Source: Acidobacteriaceae bacterium | GTDB taxonomy: Bacteria; Acidobacteriota; Terriglobia; Terriglobales; Acidobacteriaceae | Length of the DNA: 33,648 nt | NCBI GenBank assembly: GCA_027452245.1 | Contig: DAIDGW010000102.1 | Location: 1 to 33,648, forward strand | Direction of reading: 5' to 3' | In this document: positions 1 through 7,344 of the stretch, one piece after another | Numbering within the stretch: the stretch's first letter is position 1 | Layout of the letters: each line of letters starts with the position of its first letter | The notes under the pieces: model-generated | The model's input: only the letters and a program-made list of their open reading frames with translations | What the model was told of the DNA's origin: nothing | Database searches by the model: none | Made by a program: the position numbers and the translations under genes

Positions 1-165
1 CTTCTTCGCAGCGGAGTTTCCCCGAAGGTTGTTTCGGAAATTCTTGGGCACTCGGACGTGCAGATCACACTTGATGTGTATGACCATCCTGAGATCGAGA
101 ATTTTCGTGCGCCGCTGGAGTCCGTAGCAGATCAGTTGTTACGAGATGTTACGAACTCGGCTTGA
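1..165 (+). CDS. Tyrosine recombinase/integrase, C-terminal fragment cut by the window edge
   Basis: Frame 1 is open from the first base to a TGA at 163-165 and encodes 54 residues. It contains the end of a phage-integrase-type catalytic domain: an LGHS motif (His 17 of the fragment, matching the third conserved basic/His box) and a VYDH motif ten residues later, with Tyr 27 as the expected nucleophile. These enzymes perform site-specific strand exchange through a phosphotyrosine link. The N-terminal DNA-binding domain and the first catalytic Arg lie outside the window, so I cannot tell whether the gene is intact. The stop codon is 31 bases from the 3' end of a tRNA-Thr gene, the classic position of an integrase at the edge of an integrated element. 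A XerC/D housekeeping recombinase is less likely in this position but cannot be excluded from the fragment. Confidence 0.85.
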   Translation, partial: LLRSGVSPKVVSEILGHSDVQITLDVYDHPEIENFRAPLESVADQLLRDVTNSA

Positions 166-196
166 GGTTCTGAGCAGGTACTGAAAACAAAGAAGA

Positions 197-272
197 TGGA
201 GCCGACGATCGGACTTGAACCGATGACCTGCCGATTACGAATCGGCTGCTCTACCAACTGAGCTACGTCGGC
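197..272 (-). tRNA. tRNA-Thr, anticodon CGU
   Basis: The minus strand folds into a complete 76-base cloverleaf. The acceptor arms GCCGACG and CGTCGGC pair over 7 bp. The D arm is GCTC/GAGC. The anticodon stem GCCGA/TCGGC holds loop TTCGTAA, giving anticodon CGT, which reads ACG (Thr). The T arm is ATCGG/CCGAT around TTCAAGT. The discriminator is U73 and the CCA end is encoded at 197-199. The gene stands alone, with its 3' end facing the recombinase fragment, so its 3' half is a candidate attachment site. Confidence 0.97.
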
Positions 273-443
273 TTAAGGGCGGGACTGATTTAGTTTATCA
301 GACAGCTCGCAGGATTCTACCAATGCGAATCGTGCGCGGTCGCGCTCTTCGCCGTCCGAAAAGTCATCCGGGACGATAACGAAACGTAACGGGCGGCGGG
401 CTTCGCAGTTGCAAACGCGGGCGGCGATGATGACAATCGTTAG

Positions 444-857
444 GTGCAGAAAAGTGCCGCGAGCCAGGATGCTTCGGCGATCCAGATGCCGGAGGGCGGA
501 CCGTTTGCCCCGGGCGCGATTGTCATCGTGACGCTATCGAGTCCGCGGGAAAAGTTCTGGGGGATGATTCTGCGTCTGGCTTCGGAAGGTTTGAGCCTGA
601 GCGGGACCGAACTGGCATCCTTTGAGGATCTGGCGGTGATGGTGCGGGATGGCGAGCCCTTCACTCCGGCGGTCGTGTTCTTTCCGATGCACCGCATCGA
701 GCGCGTGGAACTGGATCTGCCGGACGGAAGTCTTCCGTCGCTCTCGCAACGGTTCCTGGCGAAGACGGGGCTGGAGCCGGCTGCGTCTCTGATCCCGTTA
801 ACGATGAAAGAAGGCGCGAGCAATCGCAGCCGGGGGTCCGGAGAAGAGCGCGCGTGA
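444..857 (+). CDS. Hypothetical protein, translationally coupled to the CDP-alcohol phosphatidyltransferase
   Basis: I do not recognise a named family. The 137-residue product starts with GTG at 444, directly after an in-frame TAG at 441. ATG at 486 is an alternative, and neither has a clear ribosome binding site. No signal peptide or membrane segment is visible, so it is probably cytoplasmic. Residues about 22-98 alternate hydrophobic stretches (FAPGAIVIVTL, FTPAVVFFPMHRIERVEL) in a way that suggests a small beta-barrel, loosely like PilZ or Sm folds, followed by a polar tail. Its TGA overlaps the GTG start of the next gene by four bases, implying coupled translation. A role linked to the membrane-lipid enzyme is only inferred from position. 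Confidence 0.7.
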   Translation: MQKSAASQDASAIQMPEGGPFAPGAIVIVTLSSPREKFWGMILRLASEGLSLSGTELASFEDLAVMVRDGEPFTPAVVFFPMHRIERVELDLPDGSLPSLSQRFLAKTGLEPAASLIPLTMKEGASNRSRGSGEERA

Positions 858-1450
858 AACTTTCGAAGGTGCTGACCGCGCCGAATCAGTTAACGATGCT
901 GCGGCTGATTTTCGTTCCGTTCATCGTGATTCAGCTGGTGGACGGCCATTACCGGTGGGCGCTGATCGTGTTCGTCATTGCGGGCTTGAGCGACGGACTC
1001 GACGGCCTGCTGGCGCGCACGCTGCATCAGCAAACGCTGCTGGGACAATATCTCGACCCGATCGCCGATAAATTCCTGCTGAGCACGATGTTCCTGGTGC
1101 TCTCGATTCTGCACAAGATTCCGTGGAAATACACGATTCTGGTATTTGGCCGCGACATTTCGATTCTGGCGGCGAGCGCAGTGCTGTTCGCCATTGCCGG
1201 ATTGCGCAATTTCAGTCCCAGTATTTTTGGCAAAGCCAATACGCTATCGCAGATCAGCGCGGTATTCTTCGTGCTTCTGCTGCAAGTGGATGCGGTGCGC
1301 TGGGTTTGGATCGTGCGCACGGTTTTTCTGCGGGCCACGTTTCTGTTCACGATTGTTTCCGCGGTGCATTACGTCTTCCTGGTGCAGCGGCGACTGCGAA
1401 CCGATCTTCCGGCTTTGCCGGAGCACACTTCGGCTCGGGCCGGACGGTAG
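854..1450 (+). CDS. CDP-alcohol phosphatidyltransferase family membrane enzyme (PgsA-like)
   Basis: The 198-residue membrane protein carries the full family signature: D47-G48, D50-G51-x2-A54-R55-x8-G64-x3-D68-x3-D72. The four aspartates bind the metals that activate transfer of a phosphatidyl group from CDP-diacylglycerol to an alcohol. Hydrophobic segments near residues 18-45, 75-90, 95-118 and 128-180 fit the usual multi-helix inner-membrane fold. Size and motif fit phosphatidylglycerophosphate synthase (PgsA), but other acceptors such as inositol phosphate or serine cannot be ruled out, so no symbol is given. GTG at 854 overlaps the preceding stop, and a purine-rich GAAGAG about eight bases upstream could act as its binding site. 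Confidence 0.9.
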   Translation: MKLSKVLTAPNQLTMLRLIFVPFIVIQLVDGHYRWALIVFVIAGLSDGLDGLLARTLHQQTLLGQYLDPIADKFLLSTMFLVLSILHKIPWKYTILVFGRDISILAASAVLFAIAGLRNFSPSIFGKANTLSQISAVFFVLLLQVDAVRWVWIVRTVFLRATFLFTIVSAVHYVFLVQRRLRTDLPALPEHTSARAGR

Positions 1451-1549
1451 CCTGCGCAAGGTCGTTGGCTCAGGATGACATCTGAGATTTGACCCTCCAT
1501 TTACATGTCCCTAGAATCGTAAGTTCGTTGCTGCATCCAGAAAGCATCT

Positions 1550-3034
1550 ATGGGCCTTCGCCTTTACAACACGATGAGTTCGCGGATGGAGGAGTTCGCT
1601 CCGCTGGTGGACCGGGAAGTCCGCATGTATGCCTGCGGTCCAACCGTGTATGACTATGGACATATCGGGAACTTCCGGACATTCATCGCGGTCGATATCC
1701 TGCGGCGCTATCTAAAGCAGAGCGGATACGCGGTGAAGCATGTCATGAACATCACCGACGTGGACGACAAGATCATCCGCAACGCCGCGCGGGATGGCGT
1801 GACGGTGCAGCAGTACACGGCCAAGTACGAAAAGGCGTTTCTGGAAGACGCGGCCATGATCGGGATTGAACAGCCGACGCTGGTGCGAGCCACGGAGCAC
1901 ATCCGGCAGATGGCGGAATTCGTGGCGAAGCTGGAGAAGAAAGGAATTGCTTACCGGACCGACGATGGTTCGTATTATTTCCGGATTGCGAAGTTCCCGC
2001 AGTACGGCAAGCTTTCAAAAAAAGACTTCAGCGGGATGGTGGATGGGGCGCGGGTGGATGTGGATGAATATGAGAAGGACAGCGCGCGCGATTTCGCATT
2101 GTGGAAGTCTCCGAAACCGGGCGAGGCGTCGTGGGAGACGGTGATCGGGCGAGGGCGTCCGGGGTGGCACCTGGAGTGCTCGGTGATGTCGATGCAGGAA
2201 CTGGGCGAGAGTTTCGACCTGCACGCAGGCGGAGAGGACCTGGTGTTTCCGCATCATGAAAACGAGATTGCGCAATCGGAATCGCTGACGGGCAAGCCAT
2301 TCGCGCATTTCTGGTTTCACGCACGGTTTCTGCTGGTCGAGGGCGAGAAGATGTCGAAGAGCCTGGGCAATTTTTTCACGCTGCGCGACCTGGTGCTCAA
2401 GGGACACAAGCCGTCGTCGATCCGGTACCTGCTGACGTCGGTTCCCTACCGCAACCAGCTGAACTTTACGTTCGACGGATTGCGGCAGGCCGCGGTTTCA
2501 GTGGAACGGTTGCGCAATTTTCGTTCGCGGCTGGAAACGGGAAAATTCGCGGACGGCAGCAACGACGAAATGCAGGCGCTGGGGAAAGAGACTGAGGAGC
2601 GCATGCGGGCCGCGCTCGACGACGATCTGAATACGGCACAGGCGCAAGCGGCTATTTTCGAGATGGTGCGCCGGGCAAATATTGCGCTGGATTCAGGCCA
2701 GTTGCGGAGCAACGATGGGCCCGGCCTGGTGTCGGCGCTGAACAGCTTCGATGAAATCTTTGCCGTGCTGAAGGACGACGATCTTCCGAAGATGCGGCAT
2801 GTATTGGACTGGGCCAAGGCTGACGGACGGGAAGAGCAGGTCAGTCCGGAATTGCGCGACCTGCTGCGTTCGGGCCAGTTGCCGGACGCGGAGATCGAGC
2901 GAAAGATCAGCGACATGAAAGCGGCGCGTGCGGCGCGGAACTTTCAACTGTCGGATTCGATTCGCGGCGAACTCACGGCGGCGGGCATCCTGGTGGAAAT
3001 CACGAAAAACGATATTCGCTGGCGGCGGAAGTGA
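1550..3034 (+). CDS. cysS: Cysteinyl-tRNA synthetase
   Basis: Class I aminoacyl-tRNA synthetase that charges tRNA-Cys with cysteine in the cytosol using ATP. At 494 residues it is full length for the family. The ATP-binding HIGN motif is at residues 38-41 and KMSKS at 267-271. Cys 29 in the MYACGPTVY motif, the Cys in HLECS and the HHENE segment supply the usual active-site zinc ligands that discriminate cysteine from serine. The C-terminal helical region and a small anticodon-binding tail (KAARAARNFQLSD) are present. The ATG at 1550 begins the conserved MGLRLYNT N-terminus; no strong Shine-Dalgarno is visible. It lies 99 bases after the lipid enzyme and 50 bases before the FmdE-like gene, so it may share a transcript with either. 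Confidence 0.98.
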   Translation: MGLRLYNTMSSRMEEFAPLVDREVRMYACGPTVYDYGHIGNFRTFIAVDILRRYLKQSGYAVKHVMNITDVDDKIIRNAARDGVTVQQYTAKYEKAFLEDAAMIGIEQPTLVRATEHIRQMAEFVAKLEKKGIAYRTDDGSYYFRIAKFPQYGKLSKKDFSGMVDGARVDVDEYEKDSARDFALWKSPKPGEASWETVIGRGRPGWHLECSVMSMQELGESFDLHAGGEDLVFPHHENEIAQSESLTGKPFAHFWFHARFLLVEGEKMSKSLGNFFTLRDLVLKGHKPSSIRYLLTSVPYRNQLNFTFDGLRQAAVSVERLRNFRSRLETGKFADGSNDEMQALGKETEERMRAALDDDLNTAQAQAAIFEMVRRANIALDSGQLRSNDGPGLVSALNSFDEIFAVLKDDDLPKMRHVLDWAKADGREEQVSPELRDLLRSGQLPDAEIERKISDMKAARAARNFQLSDSIRGELTAAGILVEITKNDIRWRRK

Positions 3035-3084
3035 GCTGCTAGTTGCACTGTTAGTCTGACTCGAAGGCTTGCGAGCCTGCTCCC

Positions 3085-3666
3085 ATGAAATCTTTCGACG
3101 AATATCTTCGCGATGCGGAACGCGCCCACGGGCACTTGTGCGCCGGGCAGGTACTGGGCGTGCGGATGGCGATGCTGGGGCTGCAAAAGCTGGGCATCGA
3201 AGATCCGCAGGGTAAGGATCGGAAGCGGCTGGTCACGTTTGTCGAGATCGATCGCTGCGCGACGGACGCGGTCGCGGTCGTGACGGGATGCCGCCTCGGC
3301 AAGCGGGCGCTGAAGTTCCGCGACTGGGGAAAAATGGCTGCGACGTTTGTCGACGTAGCGAGTCAGAAGGCGATTCGGGTTGCGGCGAAGGAATCGTCGA
3401 AGGACCTGGCGCGGCAGATACATCCGGAGATCGCGGACAAGAATCAGCAGCAAATGCTGGCGTATCGCGAGATGGCGGATGACGACCTGTTCGCAATCGA
3501 GTGGGTGAAGGTTGAATTGCCGGCCGAGGAGTTTCCCGGATACAAAGGCGAGCGCATCGTATGCGAAGAATGCGGGGAAGGCATTAATTTCAAGCGCGAG
3601 GTTCGGGAGGACGGAAGGATATTGTGCCGCGGGTGCGCGGGCGAACGGTACTACGAGCAGCTGTGA
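3085..3666 (+). CDS. FmdE-family protein with C-terminal zinc ribbon
   Basis: The 193-residue protein resembles FmdE, named from the molybdenum formylmethanofuran dehydrogenase operon of methanogens but common as a stand-alone protein in bacteria. The N-terminal domain has the HGHLCAGQ motif (His 15, His 17, Cys 19) and a conserved FVEIDRCATDAV segment with a second Cys, the expected metal-binding residues. Near the C-terminus are two Cys pairs (CEEC and CRGC) forming a zinc ribbon. No formylmethanofuran dehydrogenase subunit is nearby, so a methanogenic role is not supported. Possible roles are metal handling or molybdopterin/tungsten enzyme maturation, both inferred. It ends one base before the convergent gatA stop. 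Confidence 0.88.
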   Translation: MKSFDEYLRDAERAHGHLCAGQVLGVRMAMLGLQKLGIEDPQGKDRKRLVTFVEIDRCATDAVAVVTGCRLGKRALKFRDWGKMAATFVDVASQKAIRVAAKESSKDLARQIHPEIADKNQQQMLAYREMADDDLFAIEWVKVELPAEEFPGYKGERIVCEECGEGINFKREVREDGRILCRGCAGERYYEQL

Positions 3667-3667
3667 G

Positions 3668-5104
3668 TTAGCTGGAGGCCTGTTCGTAGGCGTGCGCGAC
3701 ACGCAAAATCGTGGATTCGTCGAAGTGCCTGCCTAAAATCTGCAATCCAATCGGAAGATTCTCTTTGGTCTGGCCGCAAGGGATGGAAAGGCCCGGAATA
3801 CCCGCAAGATCCGCGGTCACCGTGTAGATATCGGCCAGATACATCGAAAGGGGATCGTTGGATTTTTCTCCGAGGCGGAAAGCGGCCGTGGGACTGGTGG
3901 GCGTGACGATGGCGTCAACTTTCGCGAAAGCCTGCTGAAAATCGCGGGTCAACAGCGTCCGCACTTTCTGGGCTTTTAAGTAGTAAGCGTCGTAATAGCC
4001 GGCGCTGAGCGCATAGGTACCGAGCATGATGCGGCGCTTGACTTCGGGGCCAAATCCCTCGTCGCGGCTGCGACGGTACATCTCCGATAAAGTGCGGAAG
4101 CCGCGCGCGCGGTGGCTATAGCGCACGCCATCATAACGCGCCAGGTTGGAAGAAGCCTCGGCGGTCGCAATCAAGTAATACGTCGGGATGGCGTAGGGCG
4201 TGTGCGGCAGCGAGACGGGAACGATCTCGCATCCCAGCTGTTTCAATCTGTCGATAGCCGATTCGACAGCGTGGCGAATTTCGTCATCGAGTCCGTCGGC
4301 GAAATATTCCTTGGCGACGCCCAGTTTCAAGCCAGCGATGGGTTTCTGAAGATCCGCAACATAGTCCGGAACAGGAACATCGGCGGAAGTTGAATCCATG
4401 GGATCGTGCCCGGCGATTACTCCCAGCACAGTGGCGGCATCTTTGACAGTTTTTGTGAGAGGGCCGATGTGATCGAGCGACGAAGCGAAGGCAATCAGGC
4501 CATAGCGGGAAACGCGGCCGTAGGTGGGCATGAGGCCGACAACGCCGCAAAATGAGGCAGGTTGACGGATCGAGCCACCGGTATCGGAACAGAGCGTTGC
4601 CACTGCCATGTCGGCGGCGACGGCGGCGGCCGAACCTCCGGAGGATCCCCCGGGAACGCGGTCAAGGTCGCGCGGGTTGCGCACGGGGCGATACGCCGAA
4701 TTTTCGTTCGACGATCCCATGGCGAACTCGTCGCAGTTGAGCTTGCCCAGGATCACGGCGCCGGCAGCCTCCATGCGAGAGACGGCGGTGCAGTCGTAGG
4801 GCGGGACATACGTGTCGAGGGACTTCGAACCGGCCGTGGTACGAACGCCGCGGGTTGACATCACATCTTTGATTCCCACCGGAACTCCGGCCAGCGGCGG
4901 CAGCGGTTTGCCTTCGGCCGCCATGCGATCGATGCGTTCGGCCTGCTCCAGCGCGCGGTCATGCGAAAGAGTGAGGAAGGCTCCGACCTGGCCATCCTCT
5001 TTCTGGATTTTCGCGTAGCAGGATTGCGCCAGCTCGACAGCGGTCGTGGCGCGCTGCTCGACGGCAGTGCGGGCAGAATCGATGGTGAGGCGATCGAGAT
5101 TCAT
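3668..5104 (-). CDS. gatA: Aspartyl/glutamyl-tRNA amidotransferase subunit A
   Basis: Amidase subunit of the GatCAB complex, which releases ammonia from glutamine and, with GatB, converts Glu-tRNA-Gln and/or Asp-tRNA-Asn to the amidated forms. The 478-residue protein has the amidase-signature triad: Lys 79 (GVPVGIKD), Ser 154 in [12 protein letters not shown] and Ser 178 in DTGGSIRQP. This is the spacing of characterised GatA proteins. The ATG at 5104 opens the usual short N-terminal helix. It lies 44 bases downstream of gatC on the same strand. gatB is absent from the window, so the complex is encoded at two loci. Its stop is one base from the convergent FmdE-like stop. Confidence 0.97.
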   Translation of the reverse strand: MNLDRLTIDSARTAVEQRATTAVELAQSCYAKIQKEDGQVGAFLTLSHDRALEQAERIDRMAAEGKPLPPLAGVPVGIKDVMSTRGVRTTAGSKSLDTYVPPYDCTAVSRMEAAGAVILGKLNCDEFAMGSSNENSAYRPVRNPRDLDRVPGGSSGGSAAAVAADMAVATLCSDTGGSIRQPASFCGVVGLMPTYGRVSRYGLIAFASSLDHIGPLTKTVKDAATVLGVIAGHDPMDSTSADVPVPDYVADLQKPIAGLKLGVAKEYFADGLDDEIRHAVESAIDRLKQLGCEIVPVSLPHTPYAIPTYYLIATAEASSNLARYDGVRYSHRARGFRTLSEMYRRSRDEGFGPEVKRRIMLGTYALSAGYYDAYYLKAQKVRTLLTRDFQQAFAKVDAIVTPTSPTAAFRLGEKSNDPLSMYLADIYTVTADLAGIPGLSIPCGQTKENLPIGLQILGRHFDESTILRVAHAYEQASS

Positions 5105-5148
5105 TCTCTAAAGATATTTGCTCCGCGCGAGCGCGTGTTCTCGTCGCT

Positions 5149-5487
5149 TCAACGTTCGATCACCTTCGGAACGAGAAAGAAAGTTCCATCGGAATCAGGA
5201 GCATTCTGCACGGCTTGTTGGTGCGGCAGCGACTTTCGCAATCCGTCGATGATGTCTTCGCGCAGAACGGCGCCGAATGAGGCAACCGGCGATTTGTCCG
5301 CCGCCGTGCGGTATTGATCCGAGACCTGCGCCATGGGTGGTACGCCAGAAGTGTCGAGTTCGTTCAGGCGATCCATGTATTCCAGGATGGAATTCAGGTC
5401 GCGGACGAGGCTCGATCGCTCATCGGCGGTGAGTTCCAGATTCGCCAGGTCGGCAACGTAATCGACATCTTTTTCGCTGACTTTCAT
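5149..5487 (-). CDS. gatC: Aspartyl/glutamyl-tRNA amidotransferase subunit C
   Basis: Small GatCAB subunit that wraps between GatA and GatB and stabilises the complex. The product is 112 residues. Conserved elements are the N-terminal helix with VDYVADLANLEL, the LNSILEYMDRLNELDTSGVPP segment split by a turn, and an LREDIIDGL segment near residue 80. The frame is open further upstream to 5616, but the ATG at 5487 is chosen because it gives the family N-terminus (MKVSEKDVDYVA) and because its ATGA overlaps the stop of the upstream DUF721 gene, a typical coupling arrangement. No clear Shine-Dalgarno is visible, which fits re-initiation after the upstream gene. gatA follows by 44 bases. Confidence 0.95.
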   Translation of the reverse strand: MKVSEKDVDYVADLANLELTADERSSLVRDLNSILEYMDRLNELDTSGVPPMAQVSDQYRTAADKSPVASFGAVLREDIIDGLRKSLPHQQAVQNAPDSDGTFFLVPKVIER

Positions 5488-5822
5488 CGCGAAGGTCCGG
5501 ATGCGAGATGCTCCTGTTTTTGCAGCACGAATTCCAGCCGTTGCACGCGATGTCCCACGTAACGATTTAACATCGCCAAGTAGCGCGGAGCCAGTTCTTC
5601 GAGTTCGTACTTCCATCCGGCATGCGCGACTTCGATGCGCAACACGCCATCGCTAAAACTGAGAGCGCGCGTGCGCTCGGCCAATCCCGAGCCGCAGACC
5701 AAAGGCCAGGCAGCCATGGGCGCGTCGCTCGCAGGTACGCGCCGGATGGAATCCGCGACAACCTTTTCCAATCCTGCTGATGCCGGCTGCATAAGGTCTA
5801 TGGAGAAATCCGATTTTAACAT
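5484..5822 (-). CDS. DUF721 (DciA-like) family protein
   Basis: The 112-residue protein matches the DUF721 pattern: an LEKVVADSIRRV helix, a Trp followed by LAERTR, an SFSDGVLRIEV strand pair, then HAGWKYELEELAPRYLAMLN ending in a VQRLEF strand. This domain is found in DciA, the ancestral loader of the replicative helicase, and in many short uncharacterised relatives. The open frame extends to 5909, inside cca. I chose ATG 5822, 22 bases after the cca stop, since upstream residues have no family resemblance; ATG at 5792 is also possible. No clear Shine-Dalgarno supports either. Its stop overlaps the gatC start. A true helicase-loader role is not established, because the protein is shorter than many DciA proteins. 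Confidence 0.85.
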   Translation of the reverse strand: MLKSDFSIDLMQPASAGLEKVVADSIRRVPASDAPMAAWPLVCGSGLAERTRALSFSDGVLRIEVAHAGWKYELEELAPRYLAMLNRYVGHRVQRLEFVLQKQEHLASGPSR

Positions 5823-5844
5823 TCGCGGCGCCGGTCGAAACGGC

Positions 5845-7194
5845 TCACACCGGAAATTCGTGACGCACGAATTCCAGAGCGGCGTCCTTTGAAGGTAGCC
5901 GTCCTTCAAGCTGCGCGTCTTCCACGGCGTTGAGGATTTCGCGAAAACGCGGGCCGGGAGCGTATCCCTGGCGGATCAAGTCGTCGCCGCTGACCAGTGG
6001 TGCGGGACGCATCTCTTCTTCCGGAGTTTTTGCCAGTTCGTCGGCAATGAACTGGTAGGTGGCGAGATTGCCGTGGCTGGCAAGACAATCGGCCCGGTGC
6101 AGCGTGAGATGCTCAGGGAAACAGCGCAGGCGGAGAAAGCGCTTCAGCGTCGAAGGCTTCATGAGCATGGCTTGCGCGAAGCGCATGTGGTGCTCGACAA
6201 GAGCGACGATTTGATCGGTATCGTCGCGCGAGAAGCGCAGGCGCTGGCAGATTTTTTCGGCGATCTTCATGCCGACTTCCACATGACCATCAAAGCGAAT
6301 GCGGTCGGGAGCAACGCGGAAGGTGGCGGGCTTGCCGACATCGTGCAGCAGCGCACCCCAAGCCAGCGTAGCTGGACAAGGCTGCGGCAGGTAATCGAGC
6401 AGCAAGAGCGTGTGAACGAAGACGTCTCCCTCAGGATGAAACTGAGGAGGCTGCTCGACGCCTTTCATTGCGGAAATCTCGGGGAGTACTTCGGGTAGAA
6501 GGGCGCTCTCATCAAGCAGCCGAAAACCGCGGCTGGCGTTACCCTCAGTGAGGATGCGGGTCAACTCGTCGCGGACGCGCTCGCGTGAGACCACGCGAAT
6601 TTCGCGGGCGAGCTTCTGCATGGCAGAAAACGTAGCTGGTTCGATCTGATATTCGAATCGCGCGGCAAAGCGGACAGTGCGCAGCATGCGCAGCTTGTCT
6701 TCGGCGAAGCGGCGCTCCGGATCGCCGATAGTGCGAATGATGCGGGCTTCGAGATCGCGTTTCCCTCCAACATAGTCGAGCACTTTGCCATTTTCAGGAT
6801 CGAGCAGCATGCCGTTGATCGTGAAATCTCGGCGGGCCACGTCTTCCTGCGGAGTCCGGCTGAAGCGGACTTCATCGGGATGGCGGCCGTCGGAGTATCC
6901 GATATCGCTGCGATAGGTTGCTACCTCGACGGTATGGGACTTACTGGCAAGTCCTTCGGCGCTGTGCGGTTCGCCGGGGATAGGCACGAGCACGACGCCG
7001 AACTGGGCACCGACGGCATAGGTGTCGGGGAAGATGGCCATCACTTGTGCTGGTGTGGCATTGGTAGCAACGTCGAAGTCCTTGGGTTCGCGATGAAGCA
7101 GAAGATCGCGCACGCATCCACCGACCAGGTAAGCGGAAAAGCCGCGCTGGCGGAGGGTGTGCACGATTGTGCGGGCAAAGTCTTGCGCCTGCAT
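5845..7194 (-). CDS. cca: CCA tRNA nucleotidyltransferase / poly(A) polymerase family protein with HD domain
   Basis: The 449-residue class II nucleotidyltransferase builds or repairs tRNA 3' ends (CCA addition) or adds A residues. The head domain has YLVGGCVRDLLL (Gly 25, Gly 26) and KDFDVAT (Asp 39 and Asp 41, the metal-binding pair). It is followed by EDVARRDFTINGM and RFAEDKLRMLRTVRFAARF, the neck segment involved in nucleotide selection. A later LLHDVGKP is an HD-type motif, giving possible 2',3'-cyclic phosphodiesterase or phosphatase activity. The Gram-negative poly(A) polymerase signature is not evident, so CCA addition is favoured, but split CC-adding or A-adding activity is possible in deep-branching bacteria. 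The ATG at 7194 gives a conventional N-terminus. It heads a run with DUF721, gatC and gatA. Confidence 0.88.
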   Translation of the reverse strand: MQAQDFARTIVHTLRQRGFSAYLVGGCVRDLLLHREPKDFDVATNATPAQVMAIFPDTYAVGAQFGVVLVPIPGEPHSAEGLASKSHTVEVATYRSDIGYSDGRHPDEVRFSRTPQEDVARRDFTINGMLLDPENGKVLDYVGGKRDLEARIIRTIGDPERRFAEDKLRMLRTVRFAARFEYQIEPATFSAMQKLAREIRVVSRERVRDELTRILTEGNASRGFRLLDESALLPEVLPEISAMKGVEQPPQFHPEGDVFVHTLLLLDYLPQPCPATLAWGALLHDVGKPATFRVAPDRIRFDGHVEVGMKIAEKICQRLRFSRDDTDQIVALVEHHMRFAQAMLMKPSTLKRFLRLRCFPEHLTLHRADCLASHGNLATYQFIADELAKTPEEEMRPAPLVSGDDLIRQGYAPGPRFREILNAVEDAQLEGRLPSKDAALEFVRHEFPV

Positions 7195-7344
7195 GGGAAG
7201 CTGACCAATCCTCTACATCATATCGTTGCCAACCTAGGCAAAAGCGTTCACCCTATCATTCCCAGTTTCGCGCGGTTAAAATAGGAACAATTCAGCGGGT
7301 TCTCCAGTTTTCTTTTTTGCATACGATCACGAGGTTCAGGACAC

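Noticed and set aside
274-443. Open minus-strand frame with plausible residues (for example RPLRFVIVPDDFSDGEERDR) between the tRNA and the first gene
   Set aside because: No acceptable start codon or ribosome site was found before it runs under the 444-857 gene; it may be a decayed fragment or a GC-driven shadow.
5488-5616. N-terminal extension of GatC
   Set aside because: It overlaps the DUF721 coding region in another frame and carries basic residues unlike GatC; the ATGA overlap at 5484-5487 decides the start.
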